This document shows positions 27,554 to 35,857 of a stretch of DNA of 64,000 nt, piece after piece (position 1 is the first letter of the stretch; the number at the start of each line of letters is the position of its first letter). Origin of the DNA: Phycobacter azelaicus. GTDB taxonomy: Bacteria; Pseudomonadota; Alphaproteobacteria; Rhodobacterales; Rhodobacteraceae. Both the position numbers and the translations under genes were made by a program. The stretch covers positions 310,001-374,000 of the forward strand of contig NZ_WKFH01000003.1 in assembly GCF_014884385.1 (NCBI RefSeq). The letters are read 5' to 3'. The notes below the pieces were generated by a model. It was not told where the DNA came from, made no database searches, and worked only from the letters and a program-made list of their open reading frames with translations.

Positions 27554-28115
27554 ACCCCAGTTCCTCGCGGCGCTTGGCCAGCATGCCCGCCAGTGCCCGT
27601 TTACCCCGGGCGGTCAGGCTTTCGACCGCCTCGACGCTGATATCCATAATCGTGGCAATCTCAGGATTCGCCAGTTCTTCCAGGTGGCGCAGGATAACTG
27701 CCTGTCGCTGACGCTCGGGCAATTGCATCAAGGCTGCCTGCAGCGCGTCGTTGCGGGCGTCATCCTGCATCTGCTCAGGTGCACCTTTTGCCGGGTCGGT
27801 CGGCTCAGGCACTGCATCCAGATCAAGATGTCCGCCGCGCTGGCGCCGTTTGAGATCGATGCAGAGGTTCATCACCACACGATAGAGCCAGGTCGATACT
27901 CGTGCCTGCCCCGGCTGCCAGTCCGGAGCCATGCGCCACAAGCGCAGCATCGCCTCCTGAGTAACATCCTCGGCCTCGGCGGGGTTTCCAAGAACCCGCA
28001 GAGCAACCCCATACGCGCGAGGGCCAAGTCGATCAGTCAATACCGCTGCTGCACGCCCATCGCCCGCCACCAAACGCGCCAGTAGAGCGTCATCATCAGG
28101 CGGTGATCCGCTCAC
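27540..28115 (-). CDS. ECF-type RNA polymerase sigma factor
   Basis: The 191-residue sigma-70 family protein has region 2 (ALRVLGNPAEAEDVTQEAMLRLW, with core-binding and -10 recognition) and region 4 (MQLPERQRQAVILRHLEELANPEIATIMDISVEAVESLTARGKRAL, a helix-turn-helix for -35 recognition), the ECF arrangement. The start is uncertain. I prefer GTG at 28115 (GGAAGG 10 nt upstream) because the longer frame enters the EF-hand gene; GTG at 28172 is the alternative. It sits between the EF-hand gene and a membrane anti-sigma-like gene, so the operon may be autoregulated and respond to metals or calcium in the envelope. Confidence 0.88.
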   Translation of the reverse strand: MSGSPPDDDALLARLVAGDGRAAAVLTDRLGPRAYGVALRVLGNPAEAEDVTQEAMLRLWRMAPDWQPGQARVSTWLYRVVMNLCIDLKRRQRGGHLDLDAVPEPTDPAKGAPEQMQDDARNDALQAALMQLPERQRQAVILRHLEELANPEIATIMDISVEAVESLTARGKRALAGMLAKRREELGYDDG

Positions 28116-28182
28116 TTCGGGCAGGCCTTCCGAAAAAGCCCCGCCCAGCGATATGTCCGGTCTTTGCAGCACGCCTGAGAAA

Positions 28183-28680
28183 TCAGTCTTGTCCCATGCC
28201 CTGTCCCGGCTTTTGGCCAGATTTTTGGCCACAATCCCGGCCTTTGTGGTGTTTGCCGCGCATGTTTGCACGTGCCTCTTGGAATTCTTCTTTCGAGATC
28301 GCGCCGTTGCCATCACTGTCCATGCGCGCGAACATATCACCACGCTGGCGCGATTTGGGCAACTCGTCAGGGCCAAGGGCACCGTCTCCATCGCTATCGT
28401 GGCGTTCGATCATGCGAACTGCACGCTCTGCCGCACGCTTGACGCCCTCCGCCTCGATTTCCGCCGCTGACAGTTTCCCGTCTCCGTCCGTATCTGTCGC
28501 AGCAAAGCGAGCAGCGCGGTGAGCCTCGATCTCGGCCTTGGTAACTTGGCCATTGCCATCGGCGTCGAGTTCTTCGAAAGAGGCGCGAGGGCCGTGCATT
28601 CCCGGCTTGGCCAAAGCGGCAGATGCCCCGGCAAGGCCAGCAGTTGCGACGATAACGGCAATAAAGTGCGTATGTTTCAT
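28183..28680 (-). CDS. Exported four-EF-hand calcium-binding protein
   Basis: This 165-residue protein starts with a signal peptide (MKHTHFIAVIVATAGLAGASAALA). It then has four canonical EF-hand loops at residues 39-50, 63-74, 95-106 and 121-132 (DxDGxGxxxxxE in each). The C-terminal tail is Lys/Gly/Gln-rich. All loop positions 1, 3, 5 and 12 carry Asp/Asn/Glu, so Ca2+ binding in the periplasm is likely. AAGGA 8 nt upstream decides the start at 28680. It heads a four-gene minus-strand run with the ECF sigma, anti-sigma-like and metal-sensor genes, and could be a target or a sensor of that system. Confidence 0.9.
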   Translation of the reverse strand: MKHTHFIAVIVATAGLAGASAALAKPGMHGPRASFEELDADGNGQVTKAEIEAHRAARFAATDTDGDGKLSAAEIEAEGVKRAAERAVRMIERHDSDGDGALGPDELPKSRQRGDMFARMDSDGNGAISKEEFQEARANMRGKHHKGRDCGQKSGQKPGQGMGQD

Positions 28681-28877
28681 AGCAATTTTCCTTGTGCTCG
28701 CAGCAACGCTGTGCTGCCTGTTGCAAGTATGAAACGCCCCGGATCCAACTTTCCGTCGCACTAAAGTGAATTAAGTCTTGAGCATTAGCCTTGCGGCATC
28801 CAGCCGCAGAGCTTGTGCCACCCCCTTTTACTCGTGCATGAAGCGCGCGAACATGGGCACGCAACACAGGATTTTCC

Positions 28878-29282
28878 ATGACCGAGTCTCAAGCCGTACA
28901 GGCGCCCCATATTGCAAACGACCGCCCCACCAAACCGGCCCTCATCAAAGGCTGGCGCCGCAAATGCCCGGACTGCGGCAAAGGCGACCTGCTGCACTCC
29001 TACCTCAAGGTGAACGACAACTGCAGCAATTGCGGTCTCGATCTTTCCGGACACCGCGCCGACGATGGCCCGGCCTATCTGACCATCCTGATCGTTGGCC
29101 ATCTGATGGCCCCGATCCTGCATGTGGTCTATTTCGCGTACAGACCGGAACCGCTTGTGACATTTACTGTTTTCTCGATTGGCTGTCTCGCGTCCTCCCT
29201 ATATCTTCTGCCGAGACTGAAGGGAATTGTCGTGGCCTATCAATGGGCCCGGCGCATGCATGGGTTCGACAACAGGACCTGA
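28878..29282 (+). CDS. DUF983 family zinc-ribbon membrane protein
   Basis: A 134-residue protein with an N-terminal zinc-ribbon (KCPDCGKGDLLHSYLKVNDNCSNCGLDL), the family motif HRADDGPAYLTILIVGHL and two C-terminal transmembrane helices. This matches DUF983, found across alphaproteobacteria; some homologues lie in cytochrome oxidase regions, but the function is not established. A Nudix gene follows at 33 bp and may be cotranscribed. Confidence 0.9.
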   Translation: MTESQAVQAPHIANDRPTKPALIKGWRRKCPDCGKGDLLHSYLKVNDNCSNCGLDLSGHRADDGPAYLTILIVGHLMAPILHVVYFAYRPEPLVTFTVFSIGCLASSLYLLPRLKGIVVAYQWARRMHGFDNRT

Positions 29283-29314
29283 TTCCTTTCCACGACCAGC
29301 AAGGGGGGAGGCAG

Positions 29315-30046
29315 ATGAGCAAAGCAGAGGTACAAGGTGAAACCAGCCAGGACAAATCGGCCATCCGCAACGCAGCGACGGTGATCGCAGTGCGTGACCG
29401 GATGTCCGACGACCCGCAGGTCCTGATGGGACAACGCGGAGCCAAGGCAGCGTTCATGCCCAACAAGTTCGTCTTTCCAGGTGGCGCTGTCGATCCAGCC
29501 GATGCGCTCGTTCCACTGGCCGATCCCCTGCCCGATGTGTGCCGCAACCGCCTGTCAGAGCAGGCCCCCAAAGACCTGCATCACGCCCTTGCAGCCGCTG
29601 CCATTAGGGAGTTGTGGGAAGAAACCGGCCTCCTCTTGGGGAGGCAGGGGGAGTGGTCCGGAGCGGTACCGGAAGACTGGCACGCCTTTGCCAAAAGTGG
29701 TCATCTGCCATCGGCCCGGGCACTTCAGTTCGTGTTCCGCGCCCTGACGCCTCCCGGACGGCCACGGCGGTTCGACGCGCGCTTCTTTCTAATAGATGCG
29801 GCCGAGATCTCAGGCGATCTTGATGATTTTTCAAAAGCCTCGGATGAGCTGTCCCATCTTCAGTGGATCCCGCTGAGCGAGGTGCGCACCTTCGATCTCC
29901 CCTTCATTACCGAAGTTGTTCTGGCCGAGGTCACAGGTCGCATCCGCGACACCAGCCCGCCCGCCAGTGTGCCCTATTTCCGCAACGATGATGAAACCAG
30001 CCTTTTCCTGAGACTCAAGGGCTATCCGATGCCCGAGAGCCACTGA
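29315..30046 (+). CDS. Nudix hydrolase
   Basis: The product has 243 residues. The Nudix box is split by an insertion: FVFPGGAVDPADA is followed about 45 residues later by AAIRELWEETGLLLG (the REUxEExGU core). This layout is seen in NUDT7/NUDT19-like and related enzymes with extended loops. GGGGGAGG directly upstream decides the start at 29315. It probably hydrolyses a nucleoside diphosphate derivative such as acyl-CoA or NDP-sugar; substrate not predictable. It converges with the EamA transporter, 10 bp between stops. Confidence 0.88.
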   Translation: MSKAEVQGETSQDKSAIRNAATVIAVRDRMSDDPQVLMGQRGAKAAFMPNKFVFPGGAVDPADALVPLADPLPDVCRNRLSEQAPKDLHHALAAAAIRELWEETGLLLGRQGEWSGAVPEDWHAFAKSGHLPSARALQFVFRALTPPGRPRRFDARFFLIDAAEISGDLDDFSKASDELSHLQWIPLSEVRTFDLPFITEVVLAEVTGRIRDTSPPASVPYFRNDDETSLFLRLKGYPMPESH

Positions 30047-30056
30047 CGCGGCATGG

Positions 30057-30959
30057 TCAAAGCGCCAGGACCAGCGCAAGAATCGACAGGCCCAGCAGCC
30101 CCATACCGATAATCTCGCGAGCCGAGATTTTCTCTTTGAAGAACAAGACTGAGGCCAGAAGCGAAAGCACAAGTTCGATCTGCCCCAGTGCCTTGACGTA
30201 GGCTGCATTCTGCAAGGTGAAGGCCCAGAACCAGCAGAAAGAACCGCCCATGCTGGTCAGCCCCACCCAAACCGCCACTCGGCGCGCGCGCCACACCCTT
30301 GTGATCTCTCCCTTTTCACGCAAGGCCAGCCAGACAAGCATGAAGAGCGTCTGCAAGGTGACGACGGCAGACAGGGTGATGCCTGCACGCAGCATCGGCT
30401 CAAGGTCGCCCAGTTGCAGGGATGCCCCACGATAGCTGACGGCGGAAAAGGCAAAGAGCACCCCGGATCCAAGCCCCAGCAATGATGCCTTGTTGGTCAG
30501 ATGCTGCCACCAGGCGCCTTTCACATCCGGGGTTTTCGACAGGACCAGAACCGCCGAAAGACCAATCAAGATCGCCGCCCAGCCCCAGGGACTCACATCG
30601 TCACCCAGAACAATGAGGCCCACAATCGCCGTCTGGATCACTTCGGTTTTTTTGAACGTGATCCCAACAGCAAAATTCCGCTGTTTGAACAGCGCCACTA
30701 CGCAAACCGTCGCCAGGATCTGGGCAGTCCCGCCGATGGCTGCGAATGCCCAGAACCTAGCGTTCAACTCGGGCAGGCTCTGCCCTGTTGAGACCAGGTA
30801 GGCCGCAAGCGTCGTCACGATGATCGGCGCCGAGTAGGCGAACCGTGCGAAGGTCGCTCCGCCCGGCGACAAGGTGACGCTGCTCAGGACCTTTTGCAGC
30901 ATGAAGCGTACGGTCTGAAAGGTTGCAGCGGCGATGGAGACGGGAATCCAAGTCAACAT
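30057..30959 (-). CDS. EamA/DMT family transporter
   Basis: A 300-residue protein with ten hydrophobic segments in two EamA repeats, ending with a Lys-containing loop (FFKEKISAREIIGMGLLGLSILALVLAL) typical of DMT carriers. It lies directly downstream of the desaturase gene on the same strand (a GTG at 30977 abuts the desaturase stop; the ATG at 30959 is my preferred start). Exported substrate unknown. Confidence 0.85.
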   Translation of the reverse strand: MLTWIPVSIAAATFQTVRFMLQKVLSSVTLSPGGATFARFAYSAPIIVTTLAAYLVSTGQSLPELNARFWAFAAIGGTAQILATVCVVALFKQRNFAVGITFKKTEVIQTAIVGLIVLGDDVSPWGWAAILIGLSAVLVLSKTPDVKGAWWQHLTNKASLLGLGSGVLFAFSAVSYRGASLQLGDLEPMLRAGITLSAVVTLQTLFMLVWLALREKGEITRVWRARRVAVWVGLTSMGGSFCWFWAFTLQNAAYVKALGQIELVLSLLASVLFFKEKISAREIIGMGLLGLSILALVLAL

Positions 30960-30977
30960 GAAGCCGCTTATGAGCAC

Positions 30978-31901
30978 TTACATGTCTTTTTGCCAGAGCG
31001 GATGCGGCACCGGATCCTTAGTTCGCAAGAAGTAGTGACGGAAAACCTGCAAGTAGGAACGATAGATGTACGCTCCGTTCGTTTGCTTGTAGGCTTCCCG
31101 GTGGCGCTGATAGAGGCGCGGCAACGCATGCCAGGGCACGCCCGGGTGCATGTGATGCACGATATGCAAATTGTTGTTGAGAAACAGGAAGGCAAGAAGG
31201 CCGCGGTCTTCTATCAGGACGGTGCGAGCGTGGACATCCTCATGGGCGCGGTGCTCCAGAAAAGTCCGGATCTTCAAGAGCGCCAGGCCGAGGTAGACCG
31301 CCACGCCATAAACCCATACCGACATTGGCGATAGCCAAACCAAATAAATCACAACGACTGCGCCTGCGATGTGCAGTAGCCAATCACTGATGACCTGCCG
31401 CTTTGCGGCCCGGATTAGACGCCAATCGCCAATCATGAAGCAGACCTGAGAGATCAGCGGGCCAAGCAACATCCTTCCAAGCAGGGTGTTGTTCGCCCGC
31501 AGTGTCAGCTTTTGCCAGCCCGGAAGCCCGGCCCAAACCTTTGGACACAAAAAGTTGCTTTCGGGGTCATCGTATGGGTCTGTCAGACGCTCGTCCTGGT
31601 GATGAGCCAGATGGGTATCCCGAAAGCGACCATATGGGATGACAAGGTTTAGAGGCAGCACCATCAGCGCTTCATTCAACGCCTTCGTGCGAAACGGGTG
31701 GCCGTGTAGAACCTCGTGGCAGAGGGAAGAGTGAAAGGCGATCAGAACTGCCGTTAACAGGACAGCTGGCCAAAGGCTGAGCTCAGCCAACCAAAAGACC
31801 GAGACACACCACGCTCCATAGCAGGCAGAGATCAGGGCAAGCGTGCCCCACTCCACCCCGCGCGGCATCAATTCGCCCGGAACCTTGGGCGCCTCAGACA
31901 T
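30978..31901 (-). CDS. Membrane fatty acid desaturase family protein
   Basis: The 307-residue integral membrane protein has the three histidine boxes of the desaturase/hydroxylase superfamily: H57...CHEVLHGH (62-68), HLAHH (97-101) and HIVHH near 250. These bind a diiron centre. Hydrophobic helices separate the boxes. It could introduce a double bond or hydroxyl group into a membrane lipid acyl chain or carotenoid. The start overlaps the DUF2061 gene by 8 bp. The XRE regulator is transcribed divergently from this cluster. Confidence 0.9.
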   Translation of the reverse strand: MSEAPKVPGELMPRGVEWGTLALISACYGAWCVSVFWLAELSLWPAVLLTAVLIAFHSSLCHEVLHGHPFRTKALNEALMVLPLNLVIPYGRFRDTHLAHHQDERLTDPYDDPESNFLCPKVWAGLPGWQKLTLRANNTLLGRMLLGPLISQVCFMIGDWRLIRAAKRQVISDWLLHIAGAVVVIYLVWLSPMSVWVYGVAVYLGLALLKIRTFLEHRAHEDVHARTVLIEDRGLLAFLFLNNNLHIVHHMHPGVPWHALPRLYQRHREAYKQTNGAYIYRSYLQVFRHYFLRTKDPVPHPLWQKDM

Positions 31902-32100
31902 GCGCCCGTCCCCAGGAAATGCCAGCCCAGACCCTTTCGTAGATCAGATAAGTCACGAACCCGAGGCCAGTATTCACCAGCGCCATGATCCCGCCCACGC
32001 TGGCCGAACCGGTGGCAAGGAAACCCACCAAGGTCATCACCGAGAAGCCAATCACATTCCAGATCGCAGCCTTTACGACCGACCGCCTGCGCGTCTCCAT
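31894..32100 (-). CDS. DUF2061 family small membrane protein
   Basis: A 68-residue protein with two transmembrane helices. METRRRSVVKAAIWNVIGF and YLIYERVWAGISWG are the two conserved DUF2061 ends. AAGGAGG 6 nt upstream decides the start at 32100 over 32124. Overlap with the desaturase gene suggests coupling. Function unknown. Confidence 0.85.
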   Translation of the reverse strand: METRRRSVVKAAIWNVIGFSVMTLVGFLATGSASVGGIMALVNTGLGFVTYLIYERVWAGISWGRAHV

Positions 32101-32242
32101 TCCGCCTCCTTCATTTCTTGCCATGATTTCCGTGACTGCACCTTGGGATGGCAGCCGTTCACGGTCAGATTATGAGGGGGGCCTGATGTGCGTAATTCCG
32201 AATATGATTAACAAATCTCAGCAGATGTTATATTTATCACCA

Positions 32243-33103
32243 ATGCATACTAAAATCGACAAACGGTTGCGCGCTCAGCAGTTTCGGGACCGCCTGAACC
32301 GGGCGATGGGCGCCCGTGAAATGAGCCAAAGTGCCCTGGCTCGCCAGACCGGCGTGGATCGCTCTACCATTTCGCAGCTTCTTACAGACCAGGGCGCGCG
32401 GCTACCCAATGCCCATGTGGTCGGGGCCTGTGCATCGGCGCTTGGGGTTTCTGCGGATTGGCTTCTCAGCCTGTCGGAACGTCCTGAAAACGCCGCTGAA
32501 CTGCTGGCCTCCAGCATGTCGGTGAGCGAAGCACCGCGCGCCCTGGTGGATGAGCAGATCTTCGATTGGCACCGGGAGGCCGCGGGCTACAAGATCCGCC
32601 ATGTCCCCGCCGCCCTGCCTGACATGCTGAAAACCCGCGCATTACTGGAATGGGAGTATGCACCGCATCTGGGGCGCTCCGCCGATCAGGCCATCGGCGC
32701 ATCCGAAGATCGCCTTGCCTGGATGCGTCAGGCCCAGTCCGACTATGAAATCGCCATGCCCACTTACGAGCTGGAGAGCTTTGCCCAGGCCACCGGGTAT
32801 TACGAAGGGCTACCGCTGGAGATCCGCCTGGAACAACTGGACCACTTCGAAGAGATCTGTACCCAACTTTATCCCCGGCTCAGGATCTACCTCTTTGACG
32901 CCAAACGGTTGTTTTCCTCACCGCTGACGATCTTTGGCCCGCTCCTATGCGTGTTCTACGCGGGCAGCCACTACATGGCCTTCCGCGACCGCGAACGGGT
33001 CGAGACCTTCACCAATCACTTCGACAGGCTGGTGCGCGAGGCAGATCTGACCGCCCGCCAGTTCCCCGAGAAACTGCGCGCTTACAAGGATTATCCGGTT
33101 TAG
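32243..33103 (+). CDS. XRE-type helix-turn-helix transcriptional regulator
   Basis: The 286-residue regulator has an N-terminal HTH_3 domain (residues about 12-70: RDRLNRAMGAREMSQSALARQTGVDRSTISQLL is the region, with QSALARQTGVDRSTIS as recognition unit) and a large uncharacterised C-terminal effector part. The region 32180-32242 is AT-rich and likely holds the promoter. No ribosome-binding site is evident at the ATG (32243), so a leaderless or weakly initiated message is possible; ATGs at 32186, 32204 and 32225 are alternatives. It is divergent from DUF2061-desaturase-EamA and may control them. The end overlaps the convergent SDR gene by 4 bp. Confidence 0.82.
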   Translation: MHTKIDKRLRAQQFRDRLNRAMGAREMSQSALARQTGVDRSTISQLLTDQGARLPNAHVVGACASALGVSADWLLSLSERPENAAELLASSMSVSEAPRALVDEQIFDWHREAAGYKIRHVPAALPDMLKTRALLEWEYAPHLGRSADQAIGASEDRLAWMRQAQSDYEIAMPTYELESFAQATGYYEGLPLEIRLEQLDHFEEICTQLYPRLRIYLFDAKRLFSSPLTIFGPLLCVFYAGSHYMAFRDRERVETFTNHFDRLVREADLTARQFPEKLRAYKDYPV

Positions 33104-33852
33104 ACCTTGGGATCCGGGTTTTCGGTGTGACCATCCACGGCAATCACTTGTCCGGATACCAGCCGCGCCGCATCAGATCCCAGGAACACCGCCATATTGG
33201 CCACATCCTCGGCCCTGACCCAGGAGCGCATGGAGGTGCCCGCCGCATAGCCCTGATAGACCGCATCGCGGCTCATCCCCTTGAGCTCGGCCTCCCGCTC
33301 CAGAACGCCCTCCATCCGCGGCCCTTCGACTGCGCCGGGACAGATCGCATTGGCGCGGATACCGTGCGGTCCCAGCTCCATCGCCAGAGTCTTCATCAGC
33401 CCGATGACGGCCCATTTCGCAGCCGCGTAGGGCGCGCGGTTGGGATAGCCATAGATCCCGGCGGTGGAGGACGTCAGGATGATCGCCCCCCGCCCCGCCG
33501 ATTTCATCAGGGGCGTGGCGTATTTCGCCGCCAGAAAGGCGCCCTCCAGATTGACGCTGACGCAGGCGCGCCAGTCCTGAAGGTCGATGTCCTCGACCTG
33601 TGCGGTTGGCCCGGCGATTCCTGCATTGGCGCAGAGCACATCCAGCCCACCAGCCGCCGCGATCTCATCAAAGACCGCGCGCATCTGGGCCTCGTCGGCT
33701 GCATTGGCCTGTCGGGCGTGCCAGTTCTCCGGCAAGTCTTTCAGCGCTGCCGCGTCCAGATCGGTAACCCAGACCTCGGCGCTCGCCACATCAAACGCCT
33801 CGCCCATGGCGCGCCCGATGCCAGAAGCGCCCGCCGTGATCAGAACCCGCAC
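33100..33852 (-). CDS. Short-chain dehydrogenase/reductase in carnitine locus
   Basis: A 250-residue classical SDR: cofactor motif ITAGASGIGRAMG at the N terminus, CANAGIAG (NNAG motif), catalytic Ser in ILTSSTAGIYG, and the Tyr-Lys pair in YAAAK. It follows the carnitine dehydrogenase gene by 9 bp on the same strand, so it belongs to that operon. Possible substrates are 3-hydroxyacids or acetoacetate/3-hydroxybutyrate produced during carnitine cleavage, but this is inferred from position only. Confidence 0.88.
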   Translation of the reverse strand: MRVLITAGASGIGRAMGEAFDVASAEVWVTDLDAAALKDLPENWHARQANAADEAQMRAVFDEIAAAGGLDVLCANAGIAGPTAQVEDIDLQDWRACVSVNLEGAFLAAKYATPLMKSAGRGAIILTSSTAGIYGYPNRAPYAAAKWAVIGLMKTLAMELGPHGIRANAICPGAVEGPRMEGVLEREAELKGMSRDAVYQGYAAGTSMRSWVRAEDVANMAVFLGSDAARLVSGQVIAVDGHTENPDPKV

Positions 33853-33861
33853 GACGCGCCT

Positions 33862-35334
33862 CTAACGCGGTGCGCCGATGGCGCGGCCCAGCCCTTCGGG
33901 CACAGGCAGATCCGCATGGGCCCGCGCCAAGGTGGCAAGGTTTTCCGCAAGATGCGGTGCGGGCGGCGCCGAGCGGCGCGTCGTCAGATCCACGTGCAAG
34001 AGCATATGCTCCCCGGTCGCCAAGAGCCGGTCCCCTTCGTACATTTCGTGCCAGAGGTGCATCTTCTTCCCCTCCCCCAGAATGACCCGCGTTCTGACCT
34101 GAATGGGGTGGCCCGCGTGCACCTCGTCAATATGGCGGATATGGGTTTCGGCGGTGAAGAAGCTGCCGCCCGAGGCGATATACTCCGCATCACAGCCGAT
34201 GATTGCCATCAGCCGATCGGTGGACTGGGCAAAGGCATCCAGGTAGCGGCTCTCGGTCATGTGGCCATTGTAGTCGGTCCAATCCAGCGGCACCACGCGG
34301 TTGAGCGTCAGCACAGGCTGGCTGGGATCCGTGATTTCCCCCATGGTGCTGGCAAGGCCCATGGCCCCTTCGCGCGCCTTGTCATGGGCGTTCTGCAGCG
34401 CACCTGCCCCCCAGTTCGTATTGCCCAGTGCCCGCATCATGCCGACAAGATTGTCATCGCGTATCCGCTCCAACTCGCGGATCGAATATTTGCCCGACTG
34501 CGCATCGGACTGGCCCGCGATCAGATCCACAAGCTCATCATTGAATTCGGGCACATCCATCAGCTTGGTCCAGGGCCAGGTGAGGCAGGGACCAAACTGC
34601 GCCAGGAAATGCTTCATGCCCGCTTCACCGCCCGCCACGCGGTAGGTCTCAAAGAGGCCCATCTGCGCCCAGCGGATGCCGAACCCGTAGCGGATTGCAT
34701 TGTCGATCTCTTCCGTCGTGGCGATGCCGTCCTTGACCAGCCACAGCGCCTCACGCCAGACCGCCTCAAGGAAGCGATCCGCCACATGGGCGTCGATTTC
34801 CTTTTTCAGATGCAGGGGATACATGCCAATGCCGGAGATGATCTCCTTGGCCTTCCTGATCACCTCGGGGCTGTTCGCCTCGGTGGTGACCACTTCGACC
34901 AGCGGCAGCAGGTAGACCGGGTTGAACGGATGCGCGACGACGATCTGCGCAGCATTCGTGAAACCGTCCTGCAGTTGCGACGGCTTGTAGCCCGAGGTCG
35001 AAGACCCGATCACCGCGCCGCGCGCCACGTGTTCTTGCAGCTCGGCGTAGACCTTCTGCTTCAGATCGAGCCGCTCGGGCGCGCTTTCCTGAACCCAGGT
35101 TGCCCCCGCGACCGCCTCGGCAATGGTGGGGTGGAAGGTCAGCGTGCCCTCAGCAGGCAGCGCCACATTCCCCAGCCCCGGCAGGGCGCGGCGCGCGTTG
35201 CCCAGAACCTCGGCGATCTTGCGCTCGGCTTCGGGATCAGGGTCAAAGACCCGCACGTTCCATCCGTTCAAAAGGAACCGCGCGGCCCATCCGCCGCCGA
35301 TGACCCCACCGCCGATGATTGCTGCTGTTTTCAT
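33862..35334 (-). CDS. cdhA: Carnitine 3-dehydrogenase fused to betainyl-CoA thioesterase-like domain
   Basis: A 490-residue two-domain protein. Residues 1-320 form a 3-hydroxyacyl-CoA dehydrogenase-type NAD enzyme: AAIIGGGVIGGGWAARFL, VQESAPERLDLKQKV, SSTSGYKPSQLQ, and HPFNPVYLLPLVEVV. These match L-carnitine 3-dehydrogenase. Residues about 335-490 form a hotdog thioesterase (VPLDWTDYNGHMTESRYLDAF). In Pseudomonas the two functions are encoded by cdhA and cdhB; here they are one polypeptide. The enzyme would oxidise L-carnitine to 3-dehydrocarnitine, and the second domain would release glycine betaine from betainyl-CoA after the DUF849 enzyme has acted. The DUF849 gene lies upstream on the same strand. 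Confidence 0.9.
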   Translation of the reverse strand: MKTAAIIGGGVIGGGWAARFLLNGWNVRVFDPDPEAERKIAEVLGNARRALPGLGNVALPAEGTLTFHPTIAEAVAGATWVQESAPERLDLKQKVYAELQEHVARGAVIGSSTSGYKPSQLQDGFTNAAQIVVAHPFNPVYLLPLVEVVTTEANSPEVIRKAKEIISGIGMYPLHLKKEIDAHVADRFLEAVWREALWLVKDGIATTEEIDNAIRYGFGIRWAQMGLFETYRVAGGEAGMKHFLAQFGPCLTWPWTKLMDVPEFNDELVDLIAGQSDAQSGKYSIRELERIRDDNLVGMMRALGNTNWGAGALQNAHDKAREGAMGLASTMGEITDPSQPVLTLNRVVPLDWTDYNGHMTESRYLDAFAQSTDRLMAIIGCDAEYIASGGSFFTAETHIRHIDEVHAGHPIQVRTRVILGEGKKMHLWHEMYEGDRLLATGEHMLLHVDLTTRRSAPPAPHLAENLATLARAHADLPVPEGLGRAIGAPR

Positions 35335-35513
35335 TCTAAAGATTCTCGTTTTGAGTGTTGCACCACACGGAGCTCGGCGTTATGCAAGCGCCATGACCAA
35401 GATGACTCGACATACGGGCTTCTATTATTGAAGCACTCATTCGCGCCGCAATCCGGCGTGATTTGTCGTGTCGCAGCGGTTTTTTCCTCACATTCAGAAA
35501 CTCTGCGGCTTCC

Positions 35514-35603
35514 GGGCTCCCTTCCCCTTGGCGGATTGTAAATCCGTTGCGGCAAAAGAAGGGGTGGTTACCGCGAGAGGTTCGATTCCTCGGGAGCCCA
35601 CCA
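35514..35603 (+). ncRNA. tRNA-Tyr-like RNA, copy 1 (no D-arm)
   Basis: A 90-nt unit. Positions 1-8 (GGGCTCCC) pair with 79-86 (GGGAGCCC), followed by A and an encoded CCA. A T-arm has a 4-bp stem and the canonical loop TTCGATT. A hairpin at 17-35 has a seven-base loop TTGTAAA, i.e. U33 and anticodon GUA (35538-35540) for tyrosine. The 8-bp acceptor plus 4-bp T-stem resembles 8/4 tRNAs. There is no D-arm: positions 11-16 (CCCCTT) instead pair with 46-51 (AAGGGG). GCGG (36-39) can pair with CCGC (58-61), which would make an H-type pseudoknot. Standard tRNA-Tyr has a D-arm and a shorter variable arm, so this is not an ordinary tRNA. It may be a regulatory mimic, a non-canonical tRNA or a decayed gene. 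Confidence 0.7.
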
Positions 35604-35616
35604 ATGAAATCAACCA

Positions 35617-35706
35617 GGGCTCCTTCCCCCACGGCGGACTGTAAATCCGTTGCGGTAAAAAGTGGGGAGGTCACCGCGAGAGGTTCAATTCCTTGGGAGC
35701 CCACCA
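35617..35706 (+). ncRNA. tRNA-Tyr-like RNA, copy 2 (no D-arm)
   Basis: A second 90-nt unit, 13 nt after the first and aligned without gaps; I count 13 differences. The anticodon loop is CTGTAAA (35639-35645, GUA anticodon), exactly the canonical tRNA-Tyr loop. Two differences in the non-standard helix are compensated: pair 15-47 changes T-A to A-T and pair 16-46 changes T-A to C-G. Changes in the acceptor (8-79, C-G to T-G) and T-stem (64-78, G-C to G-T) keep wobble pairing. This pattern is what selection on RNA structure would leave and argues against simple decay. CCA is encoded. Confidence 0.7.
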
Positions 35707-35857
35707 TTTTCCTTTCCAGATGACTGATCACTTCTGTTTTCATGTTGAATTCTCCGCAGAGGAACCAGTCCATGCAACAGCACGGACCTCGCCCGAACCT
35801 TCCCTCAGAATTACGCTTTGCGCCCCCCCAGGCTTAGTCGCTGCCCATAGCGTCGCG

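Larger units (their letters stand above)
35335..35857. other. Gap inside the carnitine locus holding two tRNA-like RNAs
   Basis: The 523 bp between the DUF849 gene and the dehydrogenase fusion interrupt what is otherwise a tight minus-strand gene row. The middle part is filled by the two tRNA-like units (35514-35603 and 35617-35706). Upstream of them is an inverted repeat CGCCG/CGGCG near 35440-35456; no clear sigma-70 promoter is visible. Short ORFs across the region are shadows. Confidence 0.6.

Noticed and set aside
28681..28877. ECF (GGAAC/CGTT-like) promoter upstream of the EF-hand gene
   Set aside because: GGAAA and CGTT occur, but the spacing does not fit the EcfG or RpoE consensus.
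32947..35541. 864-codon ORF on the + strand
   Set aside because: Antisense shadow of the SDR and carnitine dehydrogenase genes; no start signal or domain of its own.
35463..35773. Short ORFs across the tRNA-like pair
   Set aside because: They cross both RNA units on either strand and have no coding character.
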